A stretch of 64,000 nucleotides of DNA, taken from positions 131,843-195,842 of the forward strand of contig NZ_JAAGSC010000043.1 in assembly GCF_010499265.1 (NCBI RefSeq), written 5' to 3'. This document shows, in pieces, positions 26,981 to 39,096 of this stretch. Source of the stretch: Wenzhouxiangella limi. Lineage in GTDB: Bacteria; Pseudomonadota; Gammaproteobacteria; Xanthomonadales; Wenzhouxiangellaceae. Both the position numbers and the translations under genes were made by a program. Under the pieces are notes generated by a model, which made no database searches, had not been told where the DNA came from, and saw only the letters and a program-made list of their open reading frames with translations. Numbering within the stretch: position 1 is the stretch's first letter; every line of letters begins with the position of its first letter.

Positions 26981-28426
26981 ATGAACCAGACAGCACAGCA
27001 AGTCGAGCAGGTCATCCAGCAACGCTACAAGGCCGGCTTTTACACCGACATCGATTCCGACCGCATCCGCGCCGGACTGGACGAGGAAATCGTCGCCATG
27101 ATTTCGGCCAAGAAAAATGAGCCGGAATGGTTGCTGGAATGGCGTCTGAAAGCGTTTCACCACTGGCAGACCATGGTCGGCCCGAACTGGGCTCATCTGA
27201 ATCTGCCGCCGATCGACTTCCAGAACATCCATTATTACGCCGCGCCCAAGCAGAAGGACCGGCCGAAAAGCCTGGACGAGGTCGATCCGAAGCTGCTCGA
27301 GACGTTCGACAAGCTGGGCGTGCCGCTGCACGAGCGCGCGCGCCTGGCCGGCGTGGCGGTGGATGCCGTGTTCGATTCGGTCTCGGTCGGCACGACCTTC
27401 CAGAAGGAGCTCAAGGAAGCCGGCGTCATCTTCTGCAGCTTCTCCGAGGCGGTTCAGGATCACCCCGACCTGGTGCGCGAGTACCTGGGCTCGGTCGTGC
27501 CCTACACCGATAATTACTTCGCCGCGCTGAATTCGGCCGTGTTCTCGGACGGCTCGTTCGTCTATATCCCGAAAGACACGCGCTGCCCGATGGAGTTGTC
27601 GACTTATTTCCGAATCAATGCCCGCGACACGGGGCAGTTCGAGCGCACCCTCATCGTGGCGGAGCCGGGCAGCCATGTCAGCTATCTCGAGGGCTGTACT
27701 GCGCCGATGCGCGACGAGAATCAGCTGCACGCCGCGGTTGTTGAACTGGTCGCGCTGGAAAAGGCACAGATCAAGTACTCGACGGTCCAGAACTGGTACC
27801 CGGGCGACGAGAACGGCAAGGGTGGCATCTACAACTTTGTGACCAAGCGGGGCGATTGCCGGGAAGACGATTCGCGTATTTCCTGGACCCAGGTCGAGAC
27901 CGGGTCGGCGATTACCTGGAAATATCCCTCCTGCGTGCTGCGGGGCGATCGCTCGGCCGGGGAGTTCTACTCGGTGGCTCTGACCCACAACCACCAGCAG
28001 GCCGATACCGGGACCAAGATGATCCACCTGGGGAAAAACACCACCTCCAAGGTCATCTCCAAGGGCATCTCGGCCGGAAAAAGCAACAACAGCTATCGCG
28101 GCCTGGTGCGCATGGCCAAGCGGGCGCACGACGCGCGCAACTACACCCAGTGCGATTCCCTGCTGATCGGCAAGACGTGTGGGGCGCATACCTTCCCCTA
28201 CATCGAGTCGGCCAATGCGTCGGCGAAAATCGAGCACGAAGCCACGACTTCGCGCATCGGCGAAGACCAGCTGTTCTACTGCCGCTCGCGCGGGCTGGAC
28301 GAGGAAGACGCCGTGGCGATGATCGTCGACGGCTTCTGCAAGGAAGTCTTCAAGGAGCTGCCGATGGAGTTTGCCGTCGAGGCCAAGGCGCTGCTGGAAA
28401 TCTCGCTCGAAGGAGCGGTGGGTTAA
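26981..28426 (+). CDS. sufB: Fe-S cluster scaffold SufB
   Basis: 481 aa. It forms the SufBC2D scaffold complex on which Fe-S clusters are built. The start at ATG 26981 follows GGAAGG; in-frame extension upstream overlaps the regulator gene and is rejected. The C-terminal beta-helix core has the conserved [18 protein letters not shown] segment and the [20 protein letters not shown] tail. The length agrees with family members of 470-495 aa. Confidence 0.96.
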   Translation: MNQTAQQVEQVIQQRYKAGFYTDIDSDRIRAGLDEEIVAMISAKKNEPEWLLEWRLKAFHHWQTMVGPNWAHLNLPPIDFQNIHYYAAPKQKDRPKSLDEVDPKLLETFDKLGVPLHERARLAGVAVDAVFDSVSVGTTFQKELKEAGVIFCSFSEAVQDHPDLVREYLGSVVPYTDNYFAALNSAVFSDGSFVYIPKDTRCPMELSTYFRINARDTGQFERTLIVAEPGSHVSYLEGCTAPMRDENQLHAAVVELVALEKAQIKYSTVQNWYPGDENGKGGIYNFVTKRGDCREDDSRISWTQVETGSAITWKYPSCVLRGDRSAGEFYSVALTHNHQQADTGTKMIHLGKNTTSKVISKGISAGKSNNSYRGLVRMAKRAHDARNYTQCDSLLIGKTCGAHTFPYIESANASAKIEHEATTSRIGEDQLFYCRSRGLDEEDAVAMIVDGFCKEVFKELPMEFAVEAKALLEISLEGAVG

Positions 28427-28432
28427 GGACAT

Positions 28433-28569
28433 GAAACCGCAGAGGAACGCCGATGATCGCGGATTTGAGTCCGCGGTCACGGCTGCTGACTCTGCGGTGT
28501 TGGCACTGCGGCGCGAACGGCTGCCGTTAGAAAACTTTATCTGCGTTAATCCGCGTTTATCTGTGGTTG
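28433..28569. repeat. Non-coding inverted repeat between sufB and sufC
   Basis: The 152-bp gap is the only long gap in the suf operon. The left arm at about 28433-28465 and the right arm at about 28536-28569 are imperfect reverse complements (AACGC/GATTAACGC-type units such as ATCTGCGTTAATCCGCG). Inside the left arm, CGCGGA (28458-28463) and TCCGCG (28470-28475) form a 6-bp hairpin. The right arm is a string of GCGTT/ATCTG units of a kind seen between genes in many bacteria. The element ends 9 bp before sufC and removes any recognisable Shine-Dalgarno. Confidence 0.55.
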
Positions 28570-28578
28570 AATTAAAAA

Positions 28579-29331
<753 letters not shown>

Positions 29332-29333
29332 TC

Positions 29334-30538
29334 ATGTCGGCGATCCTGGAACAACTGGCACCGGAATCGACACTGGCCGATGACCGCTATGCAGACATCC
29401 GCCGGCGCGCCCATCAGCGCCTGATGCAGCATGGTTTTCCCGATCTCAAGACCGAGGCCTGGAAGTACACCTCGCTCAAGCTGCTGGAAAAGCGTGAGCT
29501 GTCCACGGCCAGTGGCGATGTCGTTGCCTCGCCCGAAGCGCTGCCTTTTTCCGCCGATGTCATTCGTTTCGACGGTGGCCTGGTCGACGAAGCGCCCACC
29601 AATCTGCCGGCCGGCGTGCGCCTGGAGCCGATCGATCCGGTCGAGCTGGTCAACCTCGACTACGGCGACCGGGCCGGGGCCATGGCATGGCTCAACCTGG
29701 CGCGCTTCGAACAGGCCTGGAAACTGGTGATCGAATCCGTGCTCGACCGGCCACTGGTGCTGGCCATGACCCTGCCGGAAGGGTTTTCCGCCAGCGTCCA
29801 TCCGCGGCTGAAGATCGAGGTGGCGAGCGGCGCCGAGGCGGTCCTGATCGAGCAGCAGCGCGATCACGGCGAGGGTCTTGTCAACATCGTTCAGGACATC
29901 GAGCTGCAGCGCGGCGCCCGGCTCCGGCACGTCATCAGCCGTCGCAACGCGGGGTCGGTCTGGGTACAGCGCACGCGTGTGTCGGTGGCCGCCGACGCTG
30001 ACTACCGCTGCTGCGCGCTGGAACTGGCGGGCCGCCTCGTCCGCCAGGACCTGGCCGTGCACCTGCTCGAGGATGGCGCCAACGGTGAAATCGACGGGGT
30101 TGCTTTCGTTGATTCTCGCCAGCACGTGGACTGGCACACGGCCATCGACCACGAAGTCGGTCACACCAACAGCCGCGAGTCTTTCCGCATCCTGGCTGAC
30201 GGCAGCGGCGTGGGCGTCTTCAACGGCCGCATTCACATCCAGCGGGGCGCCGACGACAGCCACTCCGATCTCAACACCGCCAACCTGCTGCTGAGCGAGA
30301 ACGCACGGATCAACACCAAGCCGGAGCTTGAGATCTACGCCGAGGAGGTCACCGCAAGCCATGGTGCAACGATCGGTCAGCTCGAGGATTCGGCCCTGTT
30401 CTACCTGCGCTCGCGCGGTCTGCCGGTCGACCAGGCGATGGCCTTGCTGAAATTCGGTTTTGCCGCCGCGCCGCTGGAGCAGGCCCAGCCTGCAGCGGTG
30501 CGTGAGTGGCTTAACGCGGACCTCCACTCGGTGCTGTG

Positions 30539-30539
<1 letters not shown>
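29334..30539 (+). CDS. sufD: Fe-S assembly protein SufD
   Basis: 401 aa, a paralogue of SufB and its partner in the scaffold. FPDLKTEAWKYTSL near the N terminus and the C-terminal NTKPELEIYAEEVTASHGATIGQL with the following LRSRGLPVDQA are the conserved core. The conserved His of the ASHGAT motif is present. The stop overlaps the sufS start. Confidence 0.96.
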
Positions 30540-31804
<1,265 letters not shown>

Positions 31805-31831
31805 GCGAGGCACGGCGTAGAATATCGAGCC

Positions 31832-32257
31832 ATGGCGCTCGATCGGCTTTACCAGCAGGTCATTCTCGACCACAATCGCTGCCCTCGGCACTTCGGTCGT
31901 CTGGCTGGCGCCACCCACAGCGCCCGGGGCCGAGACGGGTTATGCGGAGACGACATCCTGGTTGAACTCCGGGTTTCTGAAGGCCGGGTCAAGGAGGCGA
32001 TGTTCTCCGGCACGGCATGCGCCATCACCACCGCCAGTGCCTCGATGCTGATGGAGTGGCTGGCGGGCCGAAGCGCCGTCGCCGTCGAGGAAGCCGGCGA
32101 GCGCTTCCGTCAGCTGCTCGGCAATGCCAGCCTGCCCGACGACCCGGTACTGGGCGAGATCAATTGTCTGCGCGCCGTTGGCCAATTCCCGGCGCGCGTG
32201 CGCAACGCGCGCCTGCCCTGGCAAACCGTTGTCAAGGCACTGTCGAGCAAGGCCTGA
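31832..32257 (+). CDS. sufU: SufU/NifU-type sulfur-transfer or scaffold protein
   Basis: 141 aa. The U-type fold is clear: LYQQVILDH at the N terminus, CGDD (Cys38, Asp40), TACAITTASAS (Cys63) and FPARVR. In Bacillus SufU the third metal ligand is Cys in KCATLSW; here the segment reads RNARLPW, so Asn125 (codon AAC) replaces it. Cys112, in INCLRAV, is the only nearby cysteine. Possible readings are an altered metal site, use of Cys112, or a partly lost function. It is the last gene of the suf operon. Confidence 0.85.
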   Translation: MALDRLYQQVILDHNRCPRHFGRLAGATHSARGRDGLCGDDILVELRVSEGRVKEAMFSGTACAITTASASMLMEWLAGRSAVAVEEAGERFRQLLGNASLPDDPVLGEINCLRAVGQFPARVRNARLPWQTVVKALSSKA

Positions 32258-32283
32258 GCGACCCGGGCAAGATCGCTTCCGGA

Positions 32284-33273
32284 TCAGCCGGCGCTGCTGG
32301 CCTGGGGCGGTTCTTCGCTGGTGACCGCACCCTGGTCAGCTTCCCATTCCCGGGCCTTCTTCCCGAACTCTCCGAACTTGCTCGAGACGCCCTCGAGCTT
32401 GGCCTCCCATTCCGGATTGGGTTGCTGCCCTTCGGTGACCTTGAAGTAGACCTGCATCAGCGCGGTCATGCCGATCGGCTCGATGACCGACTGCTTCACG
32501 CCCCAGGCAAAGACCAGGGCAAAGATCAGGGTCAGCGGTCCGGCCACGGCCGGGATGACCGAGACCAGCGCCAGTAGTGGTCCGAGGATGACAAGAAAGA
32601 CCAGCAAGGTCAGGCCCCAGATGATGAAAGCCAGAAAGAAGGCGTTCTTGAGGAAGGCCTTGTAGTTCTGGGCGTAGAGCACCAGCGCCGTGCGGCTGGC
32701 CTCCCAGGGATTGTCGGCCCGGGTGCGCAGGTTGTACGAAAGGATGACCTCGTCGAGATAGGTCAACGACAGGTTGACGATGGTGTTGATGAAGCCGACG
32801 ATGCTCTTCAGGCCCGGAATGGGGATGAAGGCGGTAACGGTGAAGAACAGCCGGTTGAAGGCTTTGAGCACGCCCTTGATCAGCTGATCGATGCCGAACA
32901 GGATCGAAGACTGGGCGAAGCGTTCGCGAACGATCTGCTGGGCGTAATCGATCTGGCCGCGACCCTGCGGCAGTTCCTTGCCCTCCATCAGCTCCACCAG
33001 CACCGCGATGTGGCCGGCCTTGACCATGTAGAGCAGGTATTCGCGCAACATGTAGGCGATCGCCGACATGATCCCGAAACCGACCAGCCCGCCGAAGAAG
33101 CTGAAGCCGCCCGGCTCCCCGCCGATCATGCCGATCCCGTAGCCGACCCCGGCGCCAACCCCGGTCAGCACGATATAGGCGAATGTGATGGCAAAGTAGA
33201 TCAAAAAGCGGAAGACCAGAAACGGCATGGTCTTGCCCATCAGGCTGAGAATCTCTCCAATCTTGAAGTCCAT
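32284..33273 (-). CDS. Multi-pass membrane protein of unknown function
   Basis: 329 aa. Hydrophobic stretches near 16-40, 48-72, 75-100, 140-165, 205-240 and 240-270 suggest five or six membrane helices. A charged, glutamate- and lysine-rich C-terminal tail (about 285-329) is probably cytoplasmic. No catalytic motif is visible; the even spacing of hydrophobic segments and a TRADNPWEASRTALV loop are the only landmarks. It is convergent with sufU and downstream of the SDR gene (79-bp gap) on the same strand. Confidence 0.72.
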   Translation of the reverse strand: MDFKIGEILSLMGKTMPFLVFRFLIYFAITFAYIVLTGVGAGVGYGIGMIGGEPGGFSFFGGLVGFGIMSAIAYMLREYLLYMVKAGHIAVLVELMEGKELPQGRGQIDYAQQIVRERFAQSSILFGIDQLIKGVLKAFNRLFFTVTAFIPIPGLKSIVGFINTIVNLSLTYLDEVILSYNLRTRADNPWEASRTALVLYAQNYKAFLKNAFFLAFIIWGLTLLVFLVILGPLLALVSVIPAVAGPLTLIFALVFAWGVKQSVIEPIGMTALMQVYFKVTEGQQPNPEWEAKLEGVSSKFGEFGKKAREWEADQGAVTSEEPPQASSAG

Positions 33274-33351
33274 TGCTTGTGATCCCTGGTTTTTCAGCGG
33301 TTCCAGTCTTGTTTAACGAAAACCGTCAAAAAACCCTGCCAATCATTTTGC

Positions 33352-34065
33352 TCAGAGCTTGCGGATGTCGACGAAGGCGCCCGATGGCCGGGTTTCTCTC
33401 AGCTCACCCAGCAGGTCAAGAATGGTTTCCGCGGCCTGACGCGCATCGGGCATGTGGTCGGTGCCGCGCGCATCCTTGAGTTTCTGTACGGACGGAAATT
33501 CCTCGCTATCGACCTCACCGCACAGGTAGTCCTGCATGGCCGTGTCGACCAGCCCCGGGGCCAGGGCGGTCAGGTGGGTGTCCGGCATCTCATGGGCGTA
33601 GAGCTGGATCAGGTTGTTGAGCGCGGCCTTGGACAGGGAATAGCCACCCCAGCCATAGTTCATGTTGACCGCTGCACCAGAGGAAATGGCGACGACCTGG
33701 TCGACCGGAATCTGGCGCTCGATCAGCCAGTCCAGGATCAGCTTGTTGGCCCAGACGTTGACCCGCATCAAGTGTTCCAGGTCGTGCACGTCGGTCATGT
33801 GGATGTCCTGGATCCGTCCGAGTAACCCGGCATTGAGGATGACCAGGTCCAGCCGCAGGCAGTCTGACAGCAGCCGGTCCAGACCTTCGCTGAGGGTCGA
33901 GAGCTGGCCCAGGTCCTGTTGACGGTCGCGGATGACGTCGTCGAAGCGGGGTTTGAGCGAGCAGCCGCGCCGGCTCATGCCCCAAACGATGGCCTCGCGC
34001 TCCATTAGAGCTTCGGTCAGGCCCAGACCCAGGCCGCTGCTGTTTCCGGTAATGAATACATTCAT
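33352..34065 (-). CDS. Short-chain dehydrogenase/reductase
   Basis: 237 aa classical SDR. The cofactor motif TGNSSGLG is at 6-13, the NAG motif follows strand 4 (ILNAGLLG), and the catalytic set Ser (SSGAAV), Tyr-x3-Lys (YSLSK) is present. The start at ATG 34065 is the family start; open sequence further upstream reads antisense through the tRNA and is not real. The substrate is unknown. Confidence 0.88.
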   Translation of the reverse strand: MNVFITGNSSGLGLGLTEALMEREAIVWGMSRRGCSLKPRFDDVIRDRQQDLGQLSTLSEGLDRLLSDCLRLDLVILNAGLLGRIQDIHMTDVHDLEHLMRVNVWANKLILDWLIERQIPVDQVVAISSGAAVNMNYGWGGYSLSKAALNNLIQLYAHEMPDTHLTALAPGLVDTAMQDYLCGEVDSEEFPSVQKLKDARGTDHMPDARQAAETILDLLGELRETRPSGAFVDIRKL

Positions 34066-34266
34066 GATCTTACTGAGTCTCCCCGATAGTGCGTTCGAAA
34101 AGCTTGAGGATACGCCGGTACTGATCAAGCCAGCTTGATGGACGCTGAAATCCATGGCCTTGCGCGGCGGCCACGGTAGAAGATCTCTGAACCGTTTGAG
34201 ACAGCCCGGAGTATAGCCGGGTCGGCCGGGACATCGGAAGCGGAGCGGAAAATTGTCGGATGGCGG

Positions 34267-34295
34267 TTGCCAGAATCCATCACTCTGGTTATAAT
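34267..34295 (+). promoter_or_regulatory. Promoter of tRNA-fMet and the nusA operon
   Basis: -35 TTGCCA (34267-34272, five of six) and a perfect -10 TATAAT (34290-34295) at 17-bp spacing. Initiation would fall near 34302, about 6 bp before the mature tRNA. Confidence 0.75.
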
Positions 34296-34307
34296 CTCTA
34301 GCTCGAT

Positions 34308-34384
34308 TGCGGGGTGGAGCAGTCTGGCAGCTCGTCGGGCTCATAACCCGAAGGTCGCAGGTTCGAATCCTGCCCCCGCTACCA
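34308..34384 (+). tRNA. Initiator tRNA-fMet (CAU anticodon)
   Basis: 77 nt including encoded CCA. The anticodon CAT is at 34342-34344, within CTCATAA. The anticodon stem has the three G-C pairs (GGG/CCC) typical of initiators. Base 1 is T and base 72 is T, so the 1:72 position is unpaired, as required to escape elongation; E. coli uses C1-A72. The sequence is otherwise very close to E. coli metY. It sits directly before rimP-nusA, matching the metY-nusA operon of E. coli. Confidence 0.97.
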
Positions 34385-34403
34385 GGTTTTTTGAGAAACT
34401 CGG

Positions 34404-34433
34404 AAAAAGCCCCTGGTTCAAAGGGGCTTTTTT
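34404..34433 (+). terminator. Intrinsic terminator between tRNA-fMet and rimP
   Basis: AAAAAGCCCC (34404-34413) pairs with GGGGCTTTTT (34423-34432) around a 9-nt loop, with the T run forming the tail. In E. coli a terminator at the same place attenuates transcription from metY into the nusA operon; partial read-through is the expected behaviour. Confidence 0.8.
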
Positions 34434-34492
34434 CGTATTGGCCCCGGCGCGATGGCCGGGGCCAAGGATTGCAAGGAGGCAAGAACGCATCC

Positions 34493-34996
34493 ATGGCAAT
34501 TTCCGATCGCTTGCAGGCGCTGCTGGAGCCGATCATCGACGATCTGGGCTACGAGCTGGTCGGGGTCGAGTATCTGCCGAACCCGAAGAATCGGGTGGTG
34601 CGGGTGTTCATTGATCACGAACCCGATGGTATCGGGGTGGAAGACTGCGAGCGCGTTAGCCGGGAGGTGTCGGCGCTGATGGATGTCGAGGAGCCTGTGC
34701 CAGGGCAATACACCCTGGAAGTCTCCTCACCGGGCGTGGAGCGACCGCTGTTTACCGGCGCGCATTTCGCCCGCTTCGTTGGTGAGACAGCCTCGGTGCA
34801 GATGGCGGTACCGATTGACAATCGCCGACGTTTCAAGGGCGTCATCGTCGCGGCCGATGATCGGACCGTGACCCTGGAGGTCGACGGTCAGGCCGTCGAG
34901 CTGGCCGTCGCTGACATGGTCCGTGCGCACCTGGCGCCGGACCTGGAAGCACTATTTGCCGCAAGGCATGAGGATAATCGAGCGGACATGTCGTGA
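34493..34996 (+). CDS. rimP: Ribosome maturation factor RimP
   Basis: 167 aa. It assists 30S subunit assembly. GYELVGVEY and the EVSSPGVERPL motif, both diagnostic, are present. The start at ATG 34493 has AAGGAGG at 34473-34479, a rather long 13-nt spacing. In-frame extension through the tRNA is rejected. It is first protein gene of the operon and its stop overlaps nusA. Confidence 0.96.
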   Translation: MAISDRLQALLEPIIDDLGYELVGVEYLPNPKNRVVRVFIDHEPDGIGVEDCERVSREVSALMDVEEPVPGQYTLEVSSPGVERPLFTGAHFARFVGETASVQMAVPIDNRRRFKGVIVAADDRTVTLEVDGQAVELAVADMVRAHLAPDLEALFAARHEDNRADMS

Positions 34997-36501
34997 TGAA
35001 CAAGGGCAAGGAAATACTGCAGGTCGTCGACGTTGTATCCAACGAAAAAGGTCTTGCCAAGGAGACTATTTTCGAGGCGATCGAAGCGGCGCTGGCTTCG
35101 GCCGCCAAGCGGCGCCATCCCGAGGATATCGAGGTCCGGGTGGAGATCGATCGCGGCACCGGTGACTACGATGCCTTCCGCCGCTGGGAAGTGCTGTCGG
35201 ACGACGAAGAGGAAGCGGAACTCGAGTCGACCGATCGCCAGATCCGGCTGGCGGAAGCGCGCGAGCACGATGCCGAACTCGAGGTCGGAGACTTTATCGA
35301 AGAGCCGATGGAACCGCCGGAGTTCGGGCGCATCGCGGCCCAGGCCGCCAAGCAGGTCATCGTTCAGCGAGTGCGCCAGGCCGAGCGCGAACAGGTGGTC
35401 GAAGCCTATTCCGACCGGGTCGGTGAACTGATCCACGGCCAGATCGAGCGCATGGAGCGCGGCGGCGTGGTGCTCGATCTGGGCGAAAACGCAAAGGCGT
35501 TTATCCCCTCTCGGCATACCATCCCCGGCGAAACCGCGCGACCCAAGGATCGGTTGCGCGGTTACCTGTACGAAGTTCGACCCGATCAGCGCGGACCGCA
35601 GCTGTTCGTCAGCCGCACCATGAGCGAGTTTCTGATCGAGCTGTTCAGGCTCGAGGTGCCTGAAATCAATCAGGGTCTGATAGAAATCAAGGGTGCGGCA
35701 CGCGATCCCGGTCGACGCGCCAAGATTGCCGTCAACGCCCTCGACGAGCGCACCGATCCCATTGGGGCTTGCGTCGGCATGCGCGGCTCGCGCGTCCAGG
35801 CCGTTTCCAACGAACTGGCCGGCGAGCGCATCGACATCATCCTGTGGAACGACAACCCGGCGCAATTTGTGATCAACGCGATGGCGCCGGCGGAAGTGCA
35901 TTCCATCGTGGTCGACGAGGACTCCAGGAGCATGGACATCGCGGTCGAGGAGGACAACCTCTCCCAGGCCATCGGACGCGGCGGACAGAACGTGCGCCTG
36001 GCCTCCGAGCTGACCGGCTGGCAACTCAACGTCATGACCGTTGAGGAGGCCGAGCAGAAAAGCGAAACCGAATCGCGCAGCGTGCTCGAAATGTTCATGA
36101 CCAAGCTCGACGTCGACGAAGAACTGGCCTCCATTCTGGTCGCGGAGGGCTTCACCAACGTCGAGGAGGTTGCCTACGTGCCGGAGTCTGAGTTGTTGGC
36201 CATTGAGGAGTTTGACGAGAACATCGTGGCTGAACTGCGGCAGCGCGCTCGCGATGCCTTGCTGACCCAGATGATCGTGTCCGAAGAACAGCTTGAAGAG
36301 CATCGTCCCGAACAGGACTTGCTGGAACTGGATGGCATGACCGAGGCCCTGGCCTTTCGCCTCGCCGAGCACGGAATCTGCACTCGGGACGATCTGGCCG
36401 AGTGCGCCGTGGATGAACTCGAGGAGGTCGAGGATCTCGATCCCGAACTGGCTGCCGAGCTGATCATGAAAGCCCGGGCGCACTGGTTCGCCGAAGAATA
36501 A
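34996..36501 (+). CDS. nusA: Transcription termination/antitermination factor NusA
   Basis: 501 aa. In order: the RNA-polymerase-binding N-terminal domain (1-~130), S1 domain (~135-200), two KH domains with AIGRGGQNVRLASELTG, and two acidic C-terminal repeats (~365-500) as in E. coli, though not in all bacteria. The start is taken as ATG 34996, overlapping the rimP stop; GTG 34993 is an alternative. Confidence 0.97.
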   Translation: MNKGKEILQVVDVVSNEKGLAKETIFEAIEAALASAAKRRHPEDIEVRVEIDRGTGDYDAFRRWEVLSDDEEEAELESTDRQIRLAEAREHDAELEVGDFIEEPMEPPEFGRIAAQAAKQVIVQRVRQAEREQVVEAYSDRVGELIHGQIERMERGGVVLDLGENAKAFIPSRHTIPGETARPKDRLRGYLYEVRPDQRGPQLFVSRTMSEFLIELFRLEVPEINQGLIEIKGAARDPGRRAKIAVNALDERTDPIGACVGMRGSRVQAVSNELAGERIDIILWNDNPAQFVINAMAPAEVHSIVVDEDSRSMDIAVEEDNLSQAIGRGGQNVRLASELTGWQLNVMTVEEAEQKSETESRSVLEMFMTKLDVDEELASILVAEGFTNVEEVAYVPESELLAIEEFDENIVAELRQRARDALLTQMIVSEEQLEEHRPEQDLLELDGMTEALAFRLAEHGICTRDDLAECAVDELEEVEDLDPELAAELIMKARAHWFAEE

Positions 36502-36528
36502 GTTTTAGACGAAATCAAGGAACATTGA

Positions 36529-39096
36529 ATGTCTCAGGTCACCGTTACGCAACTGGCTGAAGTATTGGGCGTCGCCGTCGATCGCCTGATCGCCCAGCTC
36601 AATGAAGCCGGGATCGAGGTCGATGATCCTTCGGCAGCGGTGACCAATGAGGACAAGAAGAAGCTGTTGACTCATTTACGCACGGCCCACGGCAAGGATG
36701 ATGCGGGCGAAGACACCGGTCCGCGCAAGGTCACACTCAAGCGCAAGACGCTCAGCGAGCTCAAGGTGCCCACCGCCGGGGCCGGCCGGACGCGGGGAAG
36801 GGGCGCGGCGCCTTCGCGCACGGTCAATGTCGAAGTCCGCAAGAAAAGAACCTATGTCAAGCGCGGCGCGATCGCTGAGCAGGAGCAGACCGACCCCGAG
36901 CGTGAGGCTGCGGCCAGGGCGCTGGAAGACGCCCGCCAGGAACGCGAGGAAGCCGAACGCATAGAGCGCGAGGAGGCCGAGCGCCGGCAGCGGGAGCAGG
37001 AAGAACAGGCCAAGCAGGAAGAAGAAGCCCGCAAGCAGCGCGAGGCCGAAGAGGAAGCGCGCCGGGTGGAAGCGGAGAAGGAACGTGCCCTGGCCGAGGC
37101 TCAGGCCCGGGTCGAGGCCAAGGTGGCCCGCCAGGCGGCCGAGCGCGAAGCCGAGCGCAAGCGGCGCACGGCGACCCCGAAGGGGCCGGAAGACAGCCGC
37201 ACCCGCTACGGTCGCGAAGAACTCCATGTCACGCCCAAGTCCAAGCGCCGCAAGCCCAAGCGCAAGGGTCGTTCAGCCACGACTTCGGTCGGCACCGAAC
37301 ACGGCTTCCAGAAGCCGGTGGCGCCCGTCAAGCGCGAAGTCGAGATTCCGGAAACCATCACCGTCGGTGACCTGGCCCGTTTGATGGCGGTCAAGGCCGG
37401 TGAGGTGATCAAGACCCTGATGGGCATGGGCAGCATGGTGACCATTAACCAGAGCCTGGATCAGGACACGGCCATCCTGGTGGCCGAAGAAATGGGCCAC
37501 GATGCCCGGCCGGCGGAGGCTCGAGATATCGAACAGGAACTGGTGGCCGAAGAGGAAGATGACGGCATGGCCAAGGCGGGTCGTCCGCCGGTGGTGACCG
37601 TGATGGGTCACGTTGACCACGGCAAGACCTCGCTGCTGGACTACATTCGCCGGGCCAAGGTGGCGGCCGGTGAACAGGGTGGTATCACGCAGCATATCGG
37701 CGCTTACCACGTTAAGACCGACAACGGGGTGGTGACTTTCCTGGATACTCCGGGTCACGCCGCCTTTACCGCCATGCGCGCTCGCGGCGCTCAGGCGACG
37801 GATATCGTCGTGCTGGTCGTGGCCGCCGACGATGGCGTCATGCCGCAGACGAAGGAAGCCATCCAGCATGCCCGCGCCGCTGGCGTACCGCTGATCATAG
37901 CCGTCAACAAGATCGACAAGCCCGAAGCCGACCAGGACCGGGTCAAGTCCGAACTGTCGGCCGAGGAAGTGGTGCCGGAAGAATGGGGCGGGGAAGAAAT
38001 CTTCGTGCCTGTCTCGGCGATTACCGGAGAAGGCATCGATGCTCTGCTCGACGCCATCCTGGTACAGTCGGAAGTCCTGGAACTCAAGGCCGCGCCCGAG
38101 CGCCGCTGTCGCGGTGTGGTAGTCGAATCCGCGCTCGACAAGGGCCGTGGACCGGTCGCCACCATTCTGGTCCAGGACGGCACCTTGCATCGCGGCGACA
38201 TGATCCTCGCCGGCGAGGAATACGGTCGGGTGCGCGCCATGTTCGACGAGACAGGTCAGCCCATCGAGCAGGCCGGGCCCTCGATTCCGGCGGAGGTGCT
38301 GGGACTGTCCGGCGTGCCGAATGCCGGTGACGACGTGCTCGCCGTGGCCGATGAGCGCAAGGCGCGGGATGCGGCCGAGCAGCGCAAGCAGTCAGCCCGC
38401 GAAGGCCGTCTGGCCGAAAAGCAGGCCGCCAAGCTGCAGAATCTGTTCGACCAGATGAGCGAAGGCGCGACTGGCGAAGTGCAGAACGTCAACCTCGTCA
38501 TAAAGGCCGATGTCCAGGGCTCGGTGGAAGCGCTGCGCGACGCGCTGACCCGACTGTCGACCGACGAAATCAAGGTCAACGTGGTGTCTTCCGGCGTGGG
38601 CGGGATCACCGAGTCCGACGCCAGCCTGGCCCAGGCCTCGAGCGCGGTGATCATCGGCTTCAACGTTCGCGCCGATGCTTCGGCCCGCAAGATCATCCAG
38701 GAAGCCGATCTGGACCTGAACTATTACAGCGTCATCTACGATGCGATCGACGACGTCAAGAAGGCGATCAGCGGTCTGCTGGGTACCGAGACGAAGGAGC
38801 AGATCCTCGGCCTGGCCGAGGTCAGGGATGTGTTCCGCTCCTCCAAGCTGGGCGCGATCGCCGGCTGCCTGGTGGTCGAAGGCGTGGTCAAGCGGGCCAA
38901 CCCGATCCGCGTCCTGCGCGACAACGTGGTGGTGTTCGAGGGCGAACTGGAATCGCTGCGTCGGTTCAAAGACGATGTCTCTGAAGTCCAGGCCGGCACC
39001 GAGTGCGGCATCGGCGTCAAGCAGTACAACGACGTCAAGGTCGGCGACCAGATCGAGTGCTTCGAGCGCGTTGAAGTGCAGCGGACCCTGGACTGA
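36529..39096 (+). CDS. infB: Translation initiation factor IF-2
   Basis: 855 aa. An N-terminal IF2N domain ([17 protein letters not shown]), then a highly charged Glu/Arg-rich coiled-coil-like linker (~120-220), a second IF2N-type segment (~270-330), then the G domain with GHVDHGKTS (360-368), DTPGH and NKID, and domains II-IV. It delivers fMet-tRNA to the 30S subunit; its tRNA gene lies at the head of the same operon. Confidence 0.98.
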   Translation: MSQVTVTQLAEVLGVAVDRLIAQLNEAGIEVDDPSAAVTNEDKKKLLTHLRTAHGKDDAGEDTGPRKVTLKRKTLSELKVPTAGAGRTRGRGAAPSRTVNVEVRKKRTYVKRGAIAEQEQTDPEREAAARALEDARQEREEAERIEREEAERRQREQEEQAKQEEEARKQREAEEEARRVEAEKERALAEAQARVEAKVARQAAEREAERKRRTATPKGPEDSRTRYGREELHVTPKSKRRKPKRKGRSATTSVGTEHGFQKPVAPVKREVEIPETITVGDLARLMAVKAGEVIKTLMGMGSMVTINQSLDQDTAILVAEEMGHDARPAEARDIEQELVAEEEDDGMAKAGRPPVVTVMGHVDHGKTSLLDYIRRAKVAAGEQGGITQHIGAYHVKTDNGVVTFLDTPGHAAFTAMRARGAQATDIVVLVVAADDGVMPQTKEAIQHARAAGVPLIIAVNKIDKPEADQDRVKSELSAEEVVPEEWGGEEIFVPVSAITGEGIDALLDAILVQSEVLELKAAPERRCRGVVVESALDKGRGPVATILVQDGTLHRGDMILAGEEYGRVRAMFDETGQPIEQAGPSIPAEVLGLSGVPNAGDDVLAVADERKARDAAEQRKQSAREGRLAEKQAAKLQNLFDQMSEGATGEVQNVNLVIKADVQGSVEALRDALTRLSTDEIKVNVVSSGVGGITESDASLAQASSAVIIGFNVRADASARKIIQEADLDLNYYSVIYDAIDDVKKAISGLLGTETKEQILGLAEVRDVFRSSKLGAIAGCLVVEGVVKRANPIRVLRDNVVVFEGELESLRRFKDDVSEVQAGTECGIGVKQYNDVKVGDQIECFERVEVQRTLD

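Noticed and set aside
34093-34536. N-terminal extension of the SDR gene reading through the tRNA (SGGRIRTCDLRV peptide)
   Set aside because: This peptide is the antisense translation of a tRNA, a frequent mis-annotation; SDR proteins start at TGxxxGxG, matching ATG 34065.
36880-37150. Repeat array within infB
   Set aside because: The Glu/Arg-rich stretch has low complexity but no fixed repeat unit; it is the normal variable linker of IF-2.
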